NCBI GenBank assembly: GCA_013397455.1
Contig: VYZB01000326.1
Location: forward strand, 521,310 to 585,309
Reading direction: 5' to 3'
Length of the DNA: 64,000 nucleotides
Source of the DNA: Crotophaga sulcirostris
Taxonomy: Eukaryota > Chordata > Aves > Cuculiformes > Crotophagidae
The position numbers were made by a program, and so were the translations under genes. Under the pieces are notes generated by a model. It was not told the origin of the DNA, searched no databases, and saw only the letters and a list, made by a program, of their open reading frames with translations. Numbering within the stretch: position 1 is the stretch's first letter; the number at the start of each line of letters is the position of its first letter. Below, in pieces: positions 27,116-36,967 of this stretch.

Positions 27116-27535
27116 CATAGAATCATGGAATAGTTTGGGTTGGAAGGGACCTTAAAGCCCATCCAGTTCCACTCCCCTGCCATGGGCAGGGACACCTCCC
27201 ACTGGAACAGGTTGCTCAAAGCCTGTATAAGTAAGTACTGGAGGCTGCTCTAAGGTCTCCTTGGAGCCTTCTCTTATCCAGGCTGAATAAGCCCAACTCT
27301 CTCAGCCTGTCTTCGTACAGGAGGTGCTCCAGCCCTCGGATCATCTCTGTGGTCTCCACTAAATTTGCTCCAACAACTCCATGTCCTTCCTGTGCTGAGG
27401 ACTCCAGAACTGAACAGAGGCCTCTGAGTGGGGTCTCACCAGAGGCGAGCAGAGGGGTAGAAGTCCCTCCCTCACCCTGCTGTTCACATTTCTTTTGATG
27501 CAGCCCAGGACACAGTTGGCCTGTATCCAATCCCA
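27116..27535 (-). mobile_element. CR1 LINE with internal deletion
   Basis: The 3' tip (CATAGAATCATGGAATAG to GGTTGCTCAAAGCC) is joined near 27224-27237 to a more 5' segment (AGTACTGGAGGCTGCTCTAA to ACACAGTTGGCCTG). Compared with the copy at 44521 about 220 bp between the two blocks are missing. Confidence 0.92.
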
Positions 27536-30500
27536 TACCTTCCTCCCCATCAGCCCTTCCCATCCCAGATGAGCAGGGTACAAGTTTGTTTGACTTAAAT
27601 CTTCCCAGAGCTGGTAGACTGGAGATGCTTAACCCTATGATGGAGATGACAGCTCCCAAAAACCTCACTTGTGCCCTAGGAGACCCCAGCCCAAATGGCT
27701 CCAATGAACCAGAGGCAGCAGCTCTACCAAGAGAGCTATAAAGGGAAACCCTTCCTCTGGCACAGCAATCAGGAGCGTGTCTCATCTCAGATGGAAATTG
27801 CACTCAGGAAAAAAAAAAAAAGAATAATCCATGCATATGACAGTTTTTTTCCCCACTTTAAGCTGATTCCATCTCCGAGATGGGAAAGAGGTGGCGAAGA
27901 TTTGCTGACATGTCACTTTAGCAATAAACTCCTCTTTCAAAAACATGCCGGCGCAAGCAAAGCAATCGACTCGCAAGCTACGAACAGCCGTGAGCATCGC
28001 ACGTGGGCACCGCCCGGGGCTCCTGCAGCCCCTCTGATGGAGGATCTCCAGGAACATGGAAAGAAAACCCTGGCCAGAAAAGAGGACCCAGAAATGATAG
28101 GAGAAGAGAGGGGTGAATTGGCACTGTGCACTAATGGAAAGAGAAGCGCAAGTCCTAACCCTCAGCACTGCTCACATTTGCACTGATTTCCTGAGATGCA
28201 GAGGAAAATACTCTATCCCTTCTTCACCTTAATATAGGAGGGGTCACCAGAAACCTGAATTTATTCCCTAACCCTCAAGAACAAAAAGGATAGAGGCTTG
28301 AAGGAGAAGGAGAGCGAGAGTGCTGGGTATGGAATGAATAAGGGCAATAAGTTTTGGTTGTTAATATACAAGTCAGCATGTTAGCTCCATCCTCACCCCA
28401 TGCCCACAGGACTGCTGGGGGCTGGTCCCACCCAAGCCCAAGTGCTCAGAATTCCTTCATTGGTCGTTAACCAAGAAAAGCAAAGTAATTGCTTGCAAGC
28501 CCAGGCTATATTCCCCTGGTCTGAGCTTGGGAAGTGGGCAGGAAAGCAACCTGGAGCTTCAGTGTCCACTGGGTGAGACTCTGAAATAAATAATTGTAGC
28601 AGGACAAAAACAAATACTGGGTGTTGGGCTTGGAGACCACAAGAACAAGATGAATATTTCATGGGAACAGCATGCAACAGGCCTGAGCCCTGGGGAAGGA
28701 GAAGCATGCAGATCCAGTAACAAGGATTTCAGGGGTTGTGCAAGGATGGGGGGAGTTGACTGGGTAGATCAGGAGATGAGAATGCTATGATGAGCAGCAC
28801 ATCAGTCGGGGTGAGCTTGGGGTGCAGCGTGTGGGAAAGGGCTGGACAAGCACCACTCCTTCACTGGGGTTATTGCAGCTTCTACCACTGGGAAAGGTGG
28901 GAGCGAGGAGCCTCAAGCAGAATGGACATGGAACTGTGCAACTACCAAATGAGATGTAGCAACCACAGCTGGACCCTTTCGTAAACAACCTCTGTCCCCA
29001 TCACTCAGCCCCGAGGATGGGAAATGCCACTTTCTTGGGGACAGAGAACCCAGAGTGGGTTCCCCTGCCCCCTGGCAGGCTTTCTGCACTCAATTGACTG
29101 CAAACCACAAAGGCAGCTGCCCAAAACCTCAGCAGAGAATCAGCATCTCTCAAGCCCTGCCTCAGCTTGGAGAAGAGACTCAGAGGCTCCCCCAGGACCC
29201 AAGCGAAAGAAGCGCCCTGGAGCCCACCATGCTGTTACCCATCACAGCCCAGCCTTATTTTCCACATTACACAATAAAACCACATAAAGGCAAATTCCCC
29301 ATGGATAAAGGGGGAGAGATGTGGCAGCAAAGTCACAGAAAACAGACCCATTTCTGAGAAAGAGTCTCTTCTGCTTAGCAAACAAGCACTTTCTGTTTGC
29401 ATCCGTCAAACAAACACGGTTGATTTTGTTTTGTTTCGCAGCCAAGTTATCATTTCTCCAAAATTATTTCAAGAGCACAACAGGGGTAAAATAAATTTGC
29501 AAAACAGGTTTAGGTAAACCATGGCAGATCTCAGTGGTAAAGTGCATGGCCCTTTTCAAAGCCCAAGTGGAAACCACAGGGAACATCAGGGTTAAAAAAA
29601 AAACCAACCCTTTGACTCATGTTAAACTCAGATTTGACTTTTAGTGTTAGAATCAACGGGGGAATAAATAAAGGCGTTGCATCACCCTGCCAAGAAAACC
29701 AGAGGAGTCTGTGAAAGAAGTGCCCCTCACCCTACAGACAGATCTGCTCACCATGTGCCTGGGACACTGGTGAATTTGGGGGGATACCAAGTGCCTCTGC
29801 ATGCTGATGGGATCATCAGAGCCTCGCTGCGGAAAGAGCTGACTGATGCCAATTAAAGTGAAATCGTAATCAAGCCATTTGTTTTGGTGCTGAGATAACG
29901 GCTCCAAATGTCTCAGCAATGCCTGGGCTGGGTTCAAGAGCTGGATGAAAGTTCAGGAGGGGTCTTCTCCAGCACGAAGCACTCGCTGCTGGGGAAGGCA
30001 GATGCTGTGTAAATGCAGACTGGCCTCATCCTCAGCCTTGTAAGATCCAGCAAGATCAGCCAGCTCTGACCTTTGCACCCACACAATCCCTCGGTGTCAC
30101 CCCAAGAGCAGGAGCAGCCCCAGCTCAGGGACCAATGCATGCATTGGTAAAAATGCCAAGCCATTGGACCCAACACCCACAAACCCTTTTCCTATTCCTG
30201 CAGGTTTTGCTGCATCCAGGAGCAAATCCTGCCTCTCCTAACCCAGATGGCATCTATATCCCAAGGTCTAAACCAAGATTTTAAATCAATACAGTGATAA
30301 GAAAATATCTGAACATCACTGGTGTCCCTGGTCCTAAACTGACTCCAAACAGCAGATGTATGGTAACAGTGTTTGCTCAGAGCAAAGCCTGTGCAGTAGT
30401 GGAGTCTCCTCCCAGCCATCAGCCCAGCTTTTTCCATCAGTGCTGAATTAGATCTGCCTGGAGGGGCAGTGAGAATGGAGCTGCAAAGAGACTCCTTGGC

Positions 30501-32639
30501 TGGGCATTGCTGGTCAACCCCAGCCTGGGGTTCTCTGCACCCACCACTGCAGATAAAATAACCCATTTCCAACAGCCAAGCCCTCTCTCAATTGGGACAG
30601 GACCTTCCGAGCACACCAAAGAAGCAGCAACTTCTGCTAAGTTCACAGCTTGTTCTCCCTTTTCTCAGCTGTGAAAAACCAAGAAGGGACATCTAGAAAC
30701 ATCTCCACCCTTCCAAATTCCTGGCTGTGACTCATTGTCCTCCAACCTCACATGGAAATAAGTGGGAAAAGAGGAGACCCTATTCTTTTTTCCCCTTCCC
30801 TGACTGCCAGCCTTGCAGGGTCGGGGAGAGGGCAGGGCTGCTGCCTGCATGGGCAGAAGGTGGCTGGGTGGAGCAGGAGGGTCAGTTGAAGCCTTTCTGA
30901 GAGGCATTGCTATTCTGAACAAGTGAACTCCACAACAGATCGATGGTTACACCAGGCTGGGAGGAGAGAGGGCAGGAAGATTCATGTTTCCTTGATTTCT
31001 TCCTCTGGAAGCGTGTGGTTTTCTCTCGGCTCCTGCCATAGGGTAGGGACCAGGACCTACTGAGGAATGCAGCAATGTGCCACTGCCTTCCATTTCGATT
31101 GCTCCCACCCCAAATCAGAGGGAAAACGCCCCAAACTACCAGTGCAAAACACAGTCCCCTACACTTCTGCAGCTACCAAACCAGTGTGCTGAGCTGGCAA
31201 CGGCACCGCGCATCGATTTCCAAGAGCGATGCCCACTCCAGGGGTAGGCCAGCAGGAATATCATCCACACAGTGGGATCATCATCCCCATGGTTTGCACA
31301 CTCTAAAACCCACATATCCACCTCCTTGGGGCACGTTTGTATTGACAAGGCACCTGCACAGGGACACGGACATCCCTTGCCACCAGACCAGCTCCCCAGC
31401 TGAACCGGGATGCGCACACGGCAGCTCTGGGGTGATGACAAGCCACTGTCCTCCCCGCCCAGGGCACAGGATTTGTCCCCCTTCCCACCAGGCCTCAGGG
31501 ACAGAAGGAAAGCATCCCTCCTGCTGACTCACCCCGGCTCTCCTTTGTTCTGCTCCAACACGAGCACCTGGTGTAAGTTTGCCCATCACCCGTGGCCACA
31601 ACACCCTCCTGCTGCCACCCTCCCATGTATTTTGCTGCCCAGAGCTCCAGTAACCCAACCCCCTCTCTCTTTGATACCCCTGTGGCAAGATCTGTAAGGA
31701 TTTGGGGTGCTCCGGAGAGCTCAGCAGCTCAGGACAGGAAAGAAGCTACTTTTTTCTACGAAGCCCAGCTCTGCGTGGCAAATTCGAAGTCAGACACCCC
31801 ATCCTCCATCCTCAGCCACCTATTTTCAAGCCTCTTTGCCCAGTTGTGCCATGATGCAAGACAAATCCGGAGGGGTACAGCTCCCTCCTGGGGACCTGCA
31901 AAGGCTGGTGGGGCAGAGAGGCTCAGCTGGAAACAGATGAGTTTGCAAAGAAATACATAGGGATGGAATTCATGTTTCCAAGGGGCCAAAACCCAAGGCA
32001 GTGGCTTTAATCCTCCAGACACTTGAAAAGAGACCTGGCTGAAATTCCTCCTGAGGTTTTTTAGCCCTGGCTTGGCCCTGCTCCACTCGCTGGCGTAAAG
32101 CAGGAGCGCGGCGAGTGCCGCACACACCCAGCTGGCCCCGCAGATGTCAGTGGCACCTATGAAACCCACCGGCAGGGGAAAGTCACGCCGGGAGTTGCAA
32201 GCATCACTTCTCAGCACTGCAATTAAAACCTGCCTTCTTATTCTTAATGTCCCCATCAAACACCCTCTGGGATGACTGCACCCATCTGCTGCCAGGCCAG
32301 GGAGGGGTATCTGGGCGTAAGGCGTCCCAGAAGTTGGGCTGATCAAAATGATGGGTTTTCTTGGCAGCTCCTGCACCCCTCAGATTGCTACTGCTGCAGG
32401 TGACTGGAGCCCGTGCAATGCCCAGCCCCACATCTCCCCCACCTCAAAGACTTAACGCTGGCAGGGAGCAGCAACCCCCTGCCAAGGGGGTTTTGAAGGA
32501 GGGCTGCATCTACCCAGCCCCATCCTGCACCCTCCTCATCCCAGCTGGTCTGGACATGGGGAAAAGGCGTAAAATCCCACCACGGGAGATCAACAGCTCC
32601 TCCTTTCCCCAGGCTGAGACGGTTTGAGATGCACGAAGG
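27536..32639. other. CR1-free proximal intron 1
   Basis: Five kilobases downstream of the IgLON donor with no CR1 seen. G+C rises towards the CpG island. Open frames such as 31756-32376 (minus, 206 codons) reflect rising G+C and have no start/splice support. Confidence 0.5.
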
Positions 32640-32991
32640 CCCCCCCCGCGCTGCACCCCAGAACCAGAGCGGCATTTGCCCCCACCGAACGCGCCCACAG
32701 TGCCAAACCAGCAGCAGACGAGCCCAGTGCGGGGCAGGGGGCCAAGAGGGAACCGCACTCCCCCTTTTTCAACCCCCAGTAACTTTCCCGGAGACAACTG
32801 GAGGGGTTGAGCCAAAGCCCGGTCCCTTGGCCCCCAAATTTCCCTCTCGGCTGCTGCCCGGTGCCTATCCGGCACCTCCAATGGAAATCATCTCCCATGG
32901 GGAAACTGAGGCACGCACCCGACAGCACTAGCCGCCCTCCTCGTGCAACCAGACCCCCCCCCCAAGCCAAGGTAGAACCCCCGCTGCTCCT

Positions 32992-32993
32992 AC
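32992..32993 (-). promoter_or_regulatory. 5' splice donor ending the IgLON first coding exon
   Basis: Read on the minus strand the junction is CTCAG followed by GTAGGAGC. It is a GT donor with AG at the exon end, and splits the codon for Arg56 after its second base. This places everything at lower coordinates in the first intron. The same frame runs into a stop just past the junction, which supports the splice. Confidence 0.88.
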
Positions 32994-33160
32994 CTGAGCG
33001 TGGCACTCTCCCCTTGCCGCACAGTCACGTTGTCCATAGCTTTGGGGAAGGTGGCATCTCCGCTGCGCACGGGCACTCCTGCGGGCACAAGGAAGAGCAG
33101 CCTGAGACAGAGGACGACCAGGCACCTCCAGGGCAGGGCTAAGCACCCACCGACCCCCAT
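32994..33160 (-). CDS. NTM: IgLON cell-adhesion protein, first coding exon (neurotrimin/OPCML type)
   Basis: This exon encodes the N-terminus of a GPI-anchored neuronal IgLON adhesion protein; the family acts at the outer face of the neuronal plasma membrane in neurite growth and synapse formation. It has 55 full codons plus two bases of codon 56, starting [16 protein letters not shown]. Residues about 11-27 are a hydrophobic signal peptide ending LLFLVPA. From residue 28 the sequence GVPVRSG, then [20 protein letters not shown], is the start of Ig domain 1 and is nearly invariant in NTM and OPCML. N44-V-T46 is an N-glycosylation sequon. The ATG has a strong context (A at -3, G at +4) and no in-frame ATG lies within about 390 nt upstream. 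The exon ends CTCAG followed by the donor GTAGGAGC, splitting an Arg codon after base 2. Downstream exons are outside the window. The family call is firm. The choice of NTM over OPCML is weaker because, from memory, the two share almost the same N-terminus. Confidence 0.9.
33078..33105 (-). promoter_or_regulatory. 3' splice acceptor embedded in the coding sequence of the exon
   Basis: On the minus strand, the codons for LLFLVPAG read as a pyrimidine-rich tract ending GTGCCCGCAG, with the exon continuing GAGTGCCC at 33078. This looks like a normal acceptor (tract plus CAG|GA). It falls at A27/G28, the expected signal-peptide boundary, after base 1 of Gly28. Mammalian NTM and OPCML are known to have isoforms in which a different signal-peptide exon is joined just before GVPVRSG. 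I infer that this site serves the same purpose here. The matching upstream exon was not found in this window. Confidence 0.6.
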
Positions 33161-33314
33161 CCTGGCCAGCAGCGACTTTTCCAAACACACCCGCCAAGGC
33201 CACCAGGAGCGAGAAGGGGGGGAAAAGGATGGAGAGGGTGGAGAAGGGGTGCGTGTGTGTGGGGACGGGGGGGAGCAAAACCACCGGGGCGAGCGATGCG
33301 GAGCTCCACGGAGA

Positions 33315-33368
33315 TCAGGAGAGCCCCCGGCAAGGCAGGCTGCGAGCGCTGAGCCTGCCGAGCGGCAT
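33315..33368 (-). other. Upstream ORF (17 codons) in the presumed 5' UTR
   Basis: This is the only ATG between the IgLON start codon and about 33660 on the minus strand. It opens 208 nt upstream of the main ATG, runs 17 codons ([17 protein letters not shown]) and stops with TGA, well before the main start. Its context is weak (C at -3, C at +4), so scanning ribosomes would often pass it. Whether it is transcribed depends on the unknown TSS. The peptide itself matches nothing I know. Confidence 0.4.
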
Positions 33369-33396
33369 CCGGAGGGAGTCCCCAGTATCCTTGGGT

Positions 33397-33450
33397 GAGG
33401 GAGGAGGACAGAAAAGGCTGGGGGAGGAGGAGGAAGAGGAGGAGGAGAAG
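33397..33450 (+). repeat. GGA-rich purine tract in the promoter
   Basis: Nearly uninterrupted GGA/GAGG repeats on the plus strand, broken only by a few pyrimidines. GGA repeats can form G-quadruplex or triplex structures, and here the purine strand is the template strand of the gene. A second homopurine stretch lies at about 33205-33280. Confidence 0.7.
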
Positions 33451-33568
33451 TGGCAAAGGTGCTGGACGCTGGGCGAGCCGGCTCTTCCCGGGCTGCAGTC
33501 CGAGGCTCACTTGGGCGAGGAGGCGCCGGGGGAGCCGCCCCGCGCACTTTGTCCCGAGTTTGCAGTCC

Positions 33569-33616
33569 AAAAAAAAAAAAAAACCAAAACCAGTAAAAAC
33601 CAAAAAAAAAAAAAAA
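33569..33616 (+). repeat. Twin A15 tracts in the promoter
   Basis: Two uninterrupted runs of 15 A (33569-33583 and 33602-33616) are separated by an 18-nt A/C-rich spacer. In the sense of the gene they are T15 runs. They sit inside otherwise very GC-rich DNA. Rigid dA:dT tracts disfavour nucleosomes. Exact run lengths may carry sequencing error. Confidence 0.85.
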
Positions 33617-33767
33617 TCAAAACCAAACACCACCCCCGGAGCGAGCTAGCAAACGGGTCCAGACGCAAGAAGGCACAGCGTGCAAAGATCTCCGAGGTGC
33701 CCAGCAGTTCCTCTCCTCTGTCGAGTCCCAAAGGCGGGCTGGTCCAGGCGGGATGCAGGATGGGGAA

Positions 33768-33880
33768 GGGATGTCAGGATGCTGGGATGCAGAACGCGGG
33801 GATGTGAGGATGCTGGGGTGCAGAACGCAGGGATGTCAGGATGCCAGGATGCAGGACGTGGGGATGAGAGGCTGCTGGGG
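33768..33880 (+). repeat. 31-bp minisatellite upstream of the IgLON exon
   Basis: About 3.6 tandem units start at 33768, 33798, 33829 and 33860, with unit lengths 30, 31, 31 and a 21-base partial. The core is GGGATGTCAGGATGC followed by a GGATGCAGAACG-like half. The shorter sub-motif GGATG recurs within each unit. Units differ at several positions. The repetitive peptide it would encode is a by-product of the repeat. Confidence 0.85.
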
Positions 33881-34147
33881 GGTCCTCAGCGGCGGGAGGC
33901 CGGGGTGCGGGGCAGCGGGCGAGGCGGCAGCATCACCCCAGCGCCGAAGCGGCTGGCCGGCAGCATCCCTGGGCGGGCGCAGGCTGCCTGCCCGGGGTTG
34001 TCATGGCAGCGGCTCCAGCCCTGCCCGCCGCTCTGGCTCCCGCATCCCTGCACGCACCCAACACCCCGCTTCACACGCCAGCCCGGGCGAGGACACCCAC
34101 TTTAACCCCCGCCGCACCGCGCTCCTCAAGGGATGCGATGTCAGGAC

Positions 34148-34148
<1 letters not shown>

Positions 34149-34202
<54 letters not shown>
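34149..34202 (+). repeat. Uninterrupted poly(C) tract, 54 C
   Basis: Fifty-four consecutive C bases on the plus strand (G54 in the sense of the gene), about 1 kb upstream of the start codon at the edge of the CpG island. It is preceded by TCAGGACA and followed by TTCCCCTCC. Such a run can form G-quadruplex or i-motif DNA. It is also very error-prone in sequencing, so the real length may differ. Confidence 0.95.
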
Positions 34203-36876
34203 TTCCCCTCCACACTTACCTGCACCCAGCACCGAGCTACCTCTAACATTTTCCCTCTTCTCCCTCCCCTCCCCAGGCAGCAAAAGCCATTATGCAGGAG
34301 GGGAAACTGAGGCACGGGACAATTCCACCCCCTATTCAGGCAGGTGGTGATGAGGAGAGGCAGGAGCGTGCCCTCCTGGTCCTCTGCACATCACACACGC
34401 ACAGCATGAGCCTAAGTGGCAAATTCCTCCCCAGCCGTGAGCACGGTCCCCGCGTACTTTTTATCAGCTCATAATTTAACAAATATCACATTTGCTTATG
34501 CCTAGTAATTCCTCCTTCCCTCCGCTAGCGGCTAAACACATTAATATTTGCAGGCACAGTTTCATGCTGGGAAAGGGTGCCGGGGAGCCAGAGCACAAAG
34601 TCCTGCAGCTGCTGAGCAAGTGCAGAGCGAGCAGCCCAGCCGCAGCTTTCAGGGCACTGCACCCCTGGAAGCCCCCCCAGAGACCCCAGCATTAGGGGAA
34701 ACCAGGCCTCCCCGATGATCTCTCCGCAACAACAGGATCTTATCCAAAAGTCCTCCCTCCCTCCCTCCATTCCCCACCGAGTGCTTTGTAGCTATTCCAC
34801 GACACCAATTTTTTTCCTTTCTTTTTTAGAAATCGCTGCCAACCTGAGCTGGATTCAAACCGGTGACCTAGATGTGAAAGGATCCATAGCCCGTTACTAA
34901 TCCCTGGAGTCTCCGAATCCCCTGTAAACTACTGTTTAATTCACTAACTGTGCTATTTAATCTCTAAAACATTATGAGCTGTGCTGGGCAGAGGAAACAC
35001 TCCATCAAATAAAAGCTTTATTATTATTATTGTGCGTGCTGATAGGTCATACGAGAAGGGGATTGCTTTGCAAGTCACTCGACTTCTTCCTCTTCTGAAG
35101 GCTCTGCTCCTTGAATTTAGCTCTAGTGGGACGTGCAGCCTCGAGTCCTACTTTTTCCCAGAGGAGACAGCAGCTTTTCCCAGCTCTTGACAGGAGCTTA
35201 ACCTCCACAGCCCACTCTGCTCCTGGCTGGTCAGGCAGAGGAGTAAATACCTGTCTTTAGCTCACCCCCTTTGAGCCCACAAATTACATGGGAGGGGTCT
35301 CTGAAACCTAACTGTAAAAAGACCATCATCAGTACCTTTGCACTCGGATGCACAAGTCAGTGAAGAAAAAATACTCTGCTTCTGCATCCAAGCACACCTG
35401 GTGGGATGGTGACCCTGCTGTGCAACCCCTTTGCTGCTAAGGAACACCCTGGTGTGCAGGACCTAGAAGCCATCGCCACACTTCTCACACACAAGCTTGC
35501 TTTCTTTGCAAGGCGGCTCCTTTGGATGGGCAGAGACCATCTGCTGAGTCAGCAAAACCAAAGGGATTCCAATAACCACAGCCTGTTAACCTTTTAACAC
35601 AGCCCAGATTGCCAGGAGCATCTTAAATCAGGAGAGAAAGCACCTGCCTACGCTGAAATCCTGTGAGGTTGGGGCAGCACATGAGCTGCTAAGCAGCGTT
35701 AGCCCTTGCAAGGGCTGAATTTGGCCCACTGTTAAGAGATCATTGGCACTGTTTGAAAAAATCCCAAGGAATTTAAATCCAATATCGCCAGCTCCTGCAT
35801 ACTAAAGCCCAGCAGAATCCCTGGTCTTCCTCCTCATCTCCATCTCTCCCTCTCTTGCATACATACAATGTACATATAAATCAGCCTGTCACAGCTTGTC
35901 TCTTTTCTGACAGCTGTAATTGCTTCAGACTATAAAAATATCTATAGACAATAAACACAACGCATGAAAACAGCAAAGAGAAAACGAAATCAAGATTCCT
36001 TTAAATAATTCAGTTGCTCCAGCAGCAGAGGAGCCAGCAACTGAGTCCAGCTGTGAAGGTTCAGCAGCAAGAGAAAGAGAGCTTTGTAGCCTCCTCTGGG
36101 GATGAGAGAGTCTTTTTTCCTTCATTGGTTTTTGACCACAGCAGAAGAGTCTGCTGTACACGGGCTGAGCCGCTTGCAAAGCAGCACCTATCCGAGCACA
36201 AAACGCAGCCTCTTGCTTTCAGCTTCTTCCCTTTCTTCCCACTTAGATAAAAGTCTTTTTTTTTCTTTTTTTTTTTTCCATTGCAAGCAACAGGCAGGAG
36301 ACAAACAGAACGAGGAAAGAACACGCACCACTCTAGGTATATATTTATCTCCGTATCCATCTCCTCAACCTCTTCCTTTCCAGCAAGGCTAAAGACCCCC
36401 CTCTCCTGGCAGAGACCACAAACAGGGCAGCAGGAAAACAAGCAGGGAAGCAAGGGCTGGCATTGTTGGGGAAGGGGAGCAGCAGCAAGGAAGGATTTCC
36501 CCTGGGGAGATGGACATGAGCAGGGAGGATGCCAAAAGCACGGATAGGGCAGGGGTTTGAAGGAGCAAGAGCCCAGTAGGTTTGCTTTGCAGAGGAGCAT
36601 CCCTATCAGAGTGCTCAGAGAGCTGGGGAGGGCGAGGCTTGCAGGCAGAGCAGAGGGCAGCGGCTGCAAGCCCGGCAGTTTGTCAGCCCGGCAAAAACCG
36701 TTTTCAGCAGATATTTACTCAATTTTCTATGAGGAGATTGGACAGGGTGAAAGGCAGCAGTGCCAGTTCACAGCGACTCCCGTAAACATCTTTCTCTCCT
36801 TGGCTCCTGTGGGCATTCCCAAGGGCCAGCTGGGGCTTTTACTTGAAGATTTTAAGCAAATCAGTCCCCAAAATGC
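34203..36876. other. Upstream flank, CR1-free
   Basis: No exon or repeat recognised apart from T-rich runs at 36256-36280. TGACAGCTGTAATTGC at 35908-35923 joins a TALE-type palindrome to a homeodomain-type site. Confidence 0.45.
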
Positions 36877-36967
36877 CCCCCAGGGAGGAACCCTGGTGTT
36901 TGGCCCGGGCTAGAGCTTCCCCCAGGGAGGAACCCTGGCGTTTGGCCCGGGCTAGAGCTTCCCCCAG
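36877..36967 (+). repeat. 42-bp tandem duplication with internal inverted repeats
   Basis: Two 42-bp units (36877-36918 and 36919-36960) differ at a single base (T versus C), and a third begins for 7 bases. Each unit contains the inverted repeat CCAGGG-5 nt-CCCTGG and the palindrome CCCGGG. The near-identity points to a recent duplication. Confidence 0.9.

Larger units (their letters stand above)
33161..33660 (-). promoter_or_regulatory. 5' UTR and proximal promoter of the IgLON gene (TSS not defined)
   Basis: This is the GC-rich sequence directly upstream of the start codon. It has no TATA box at a useful distance and many CpGs, as expected of a CpG-island promoter with dispersed start sites. 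The minus strand carries one upstream ATG (33368), which is out of frame. It also contains GGA/TCC-rich runs (33397-33450), a homopurine stretch (about 33205-33280) and two A15/T15 runs. The exact transcription start cannot be read from sequence alone. Confidence 0.55.
32640..34140. promoter_or_regulatory. CpG island spanning the IgLON promoter and first exon
   Basis: CpG dinucleotides and G+C are clearly denser here than in the flanking tens of kilobases. Examples are 33281-33365, 33480-33550 and 33890-34060, where runs such as GCGGGCGAGGCGGC occur. Both strands stay open for long stretches because stop codons are rare in such DNA, which explains the overlapping long ORFs here. Boundaries were judged by eye. 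Confidence 0.8.

Noticed and set aside
31756..32376. 206-codon minus-strand frame with a hydrophobic stretch (VCAALAALLLYASEW)
   Set aside because: It looked briefly like a membrane segment, but there is no similarity I recognise and no splice sites. G+C rises here towards the CpG island, which lengthens chance frames.
33161..33547. In-frame N-terminal extension of the IgLON exon (about 129 codons)
   Set aside because: The extension begins with GTG, contains no ATG and is proline/arginine-rich island sequence. The ATG at 33160 has a strong context and the family's usual signal peptide.
33229..33807. 192-codon plus-strand frame across the promoter
   Set aside because: It overlaps the true exon on the opposite strand, translates A15 tracts into polylysine-like text and runs through the minisatellite; an artefact of low stop density.
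33753..34310. Frames with long polyproline or polyglycine
   Set aside because: Produced solely by the C54 run and the 31-bp repeat.
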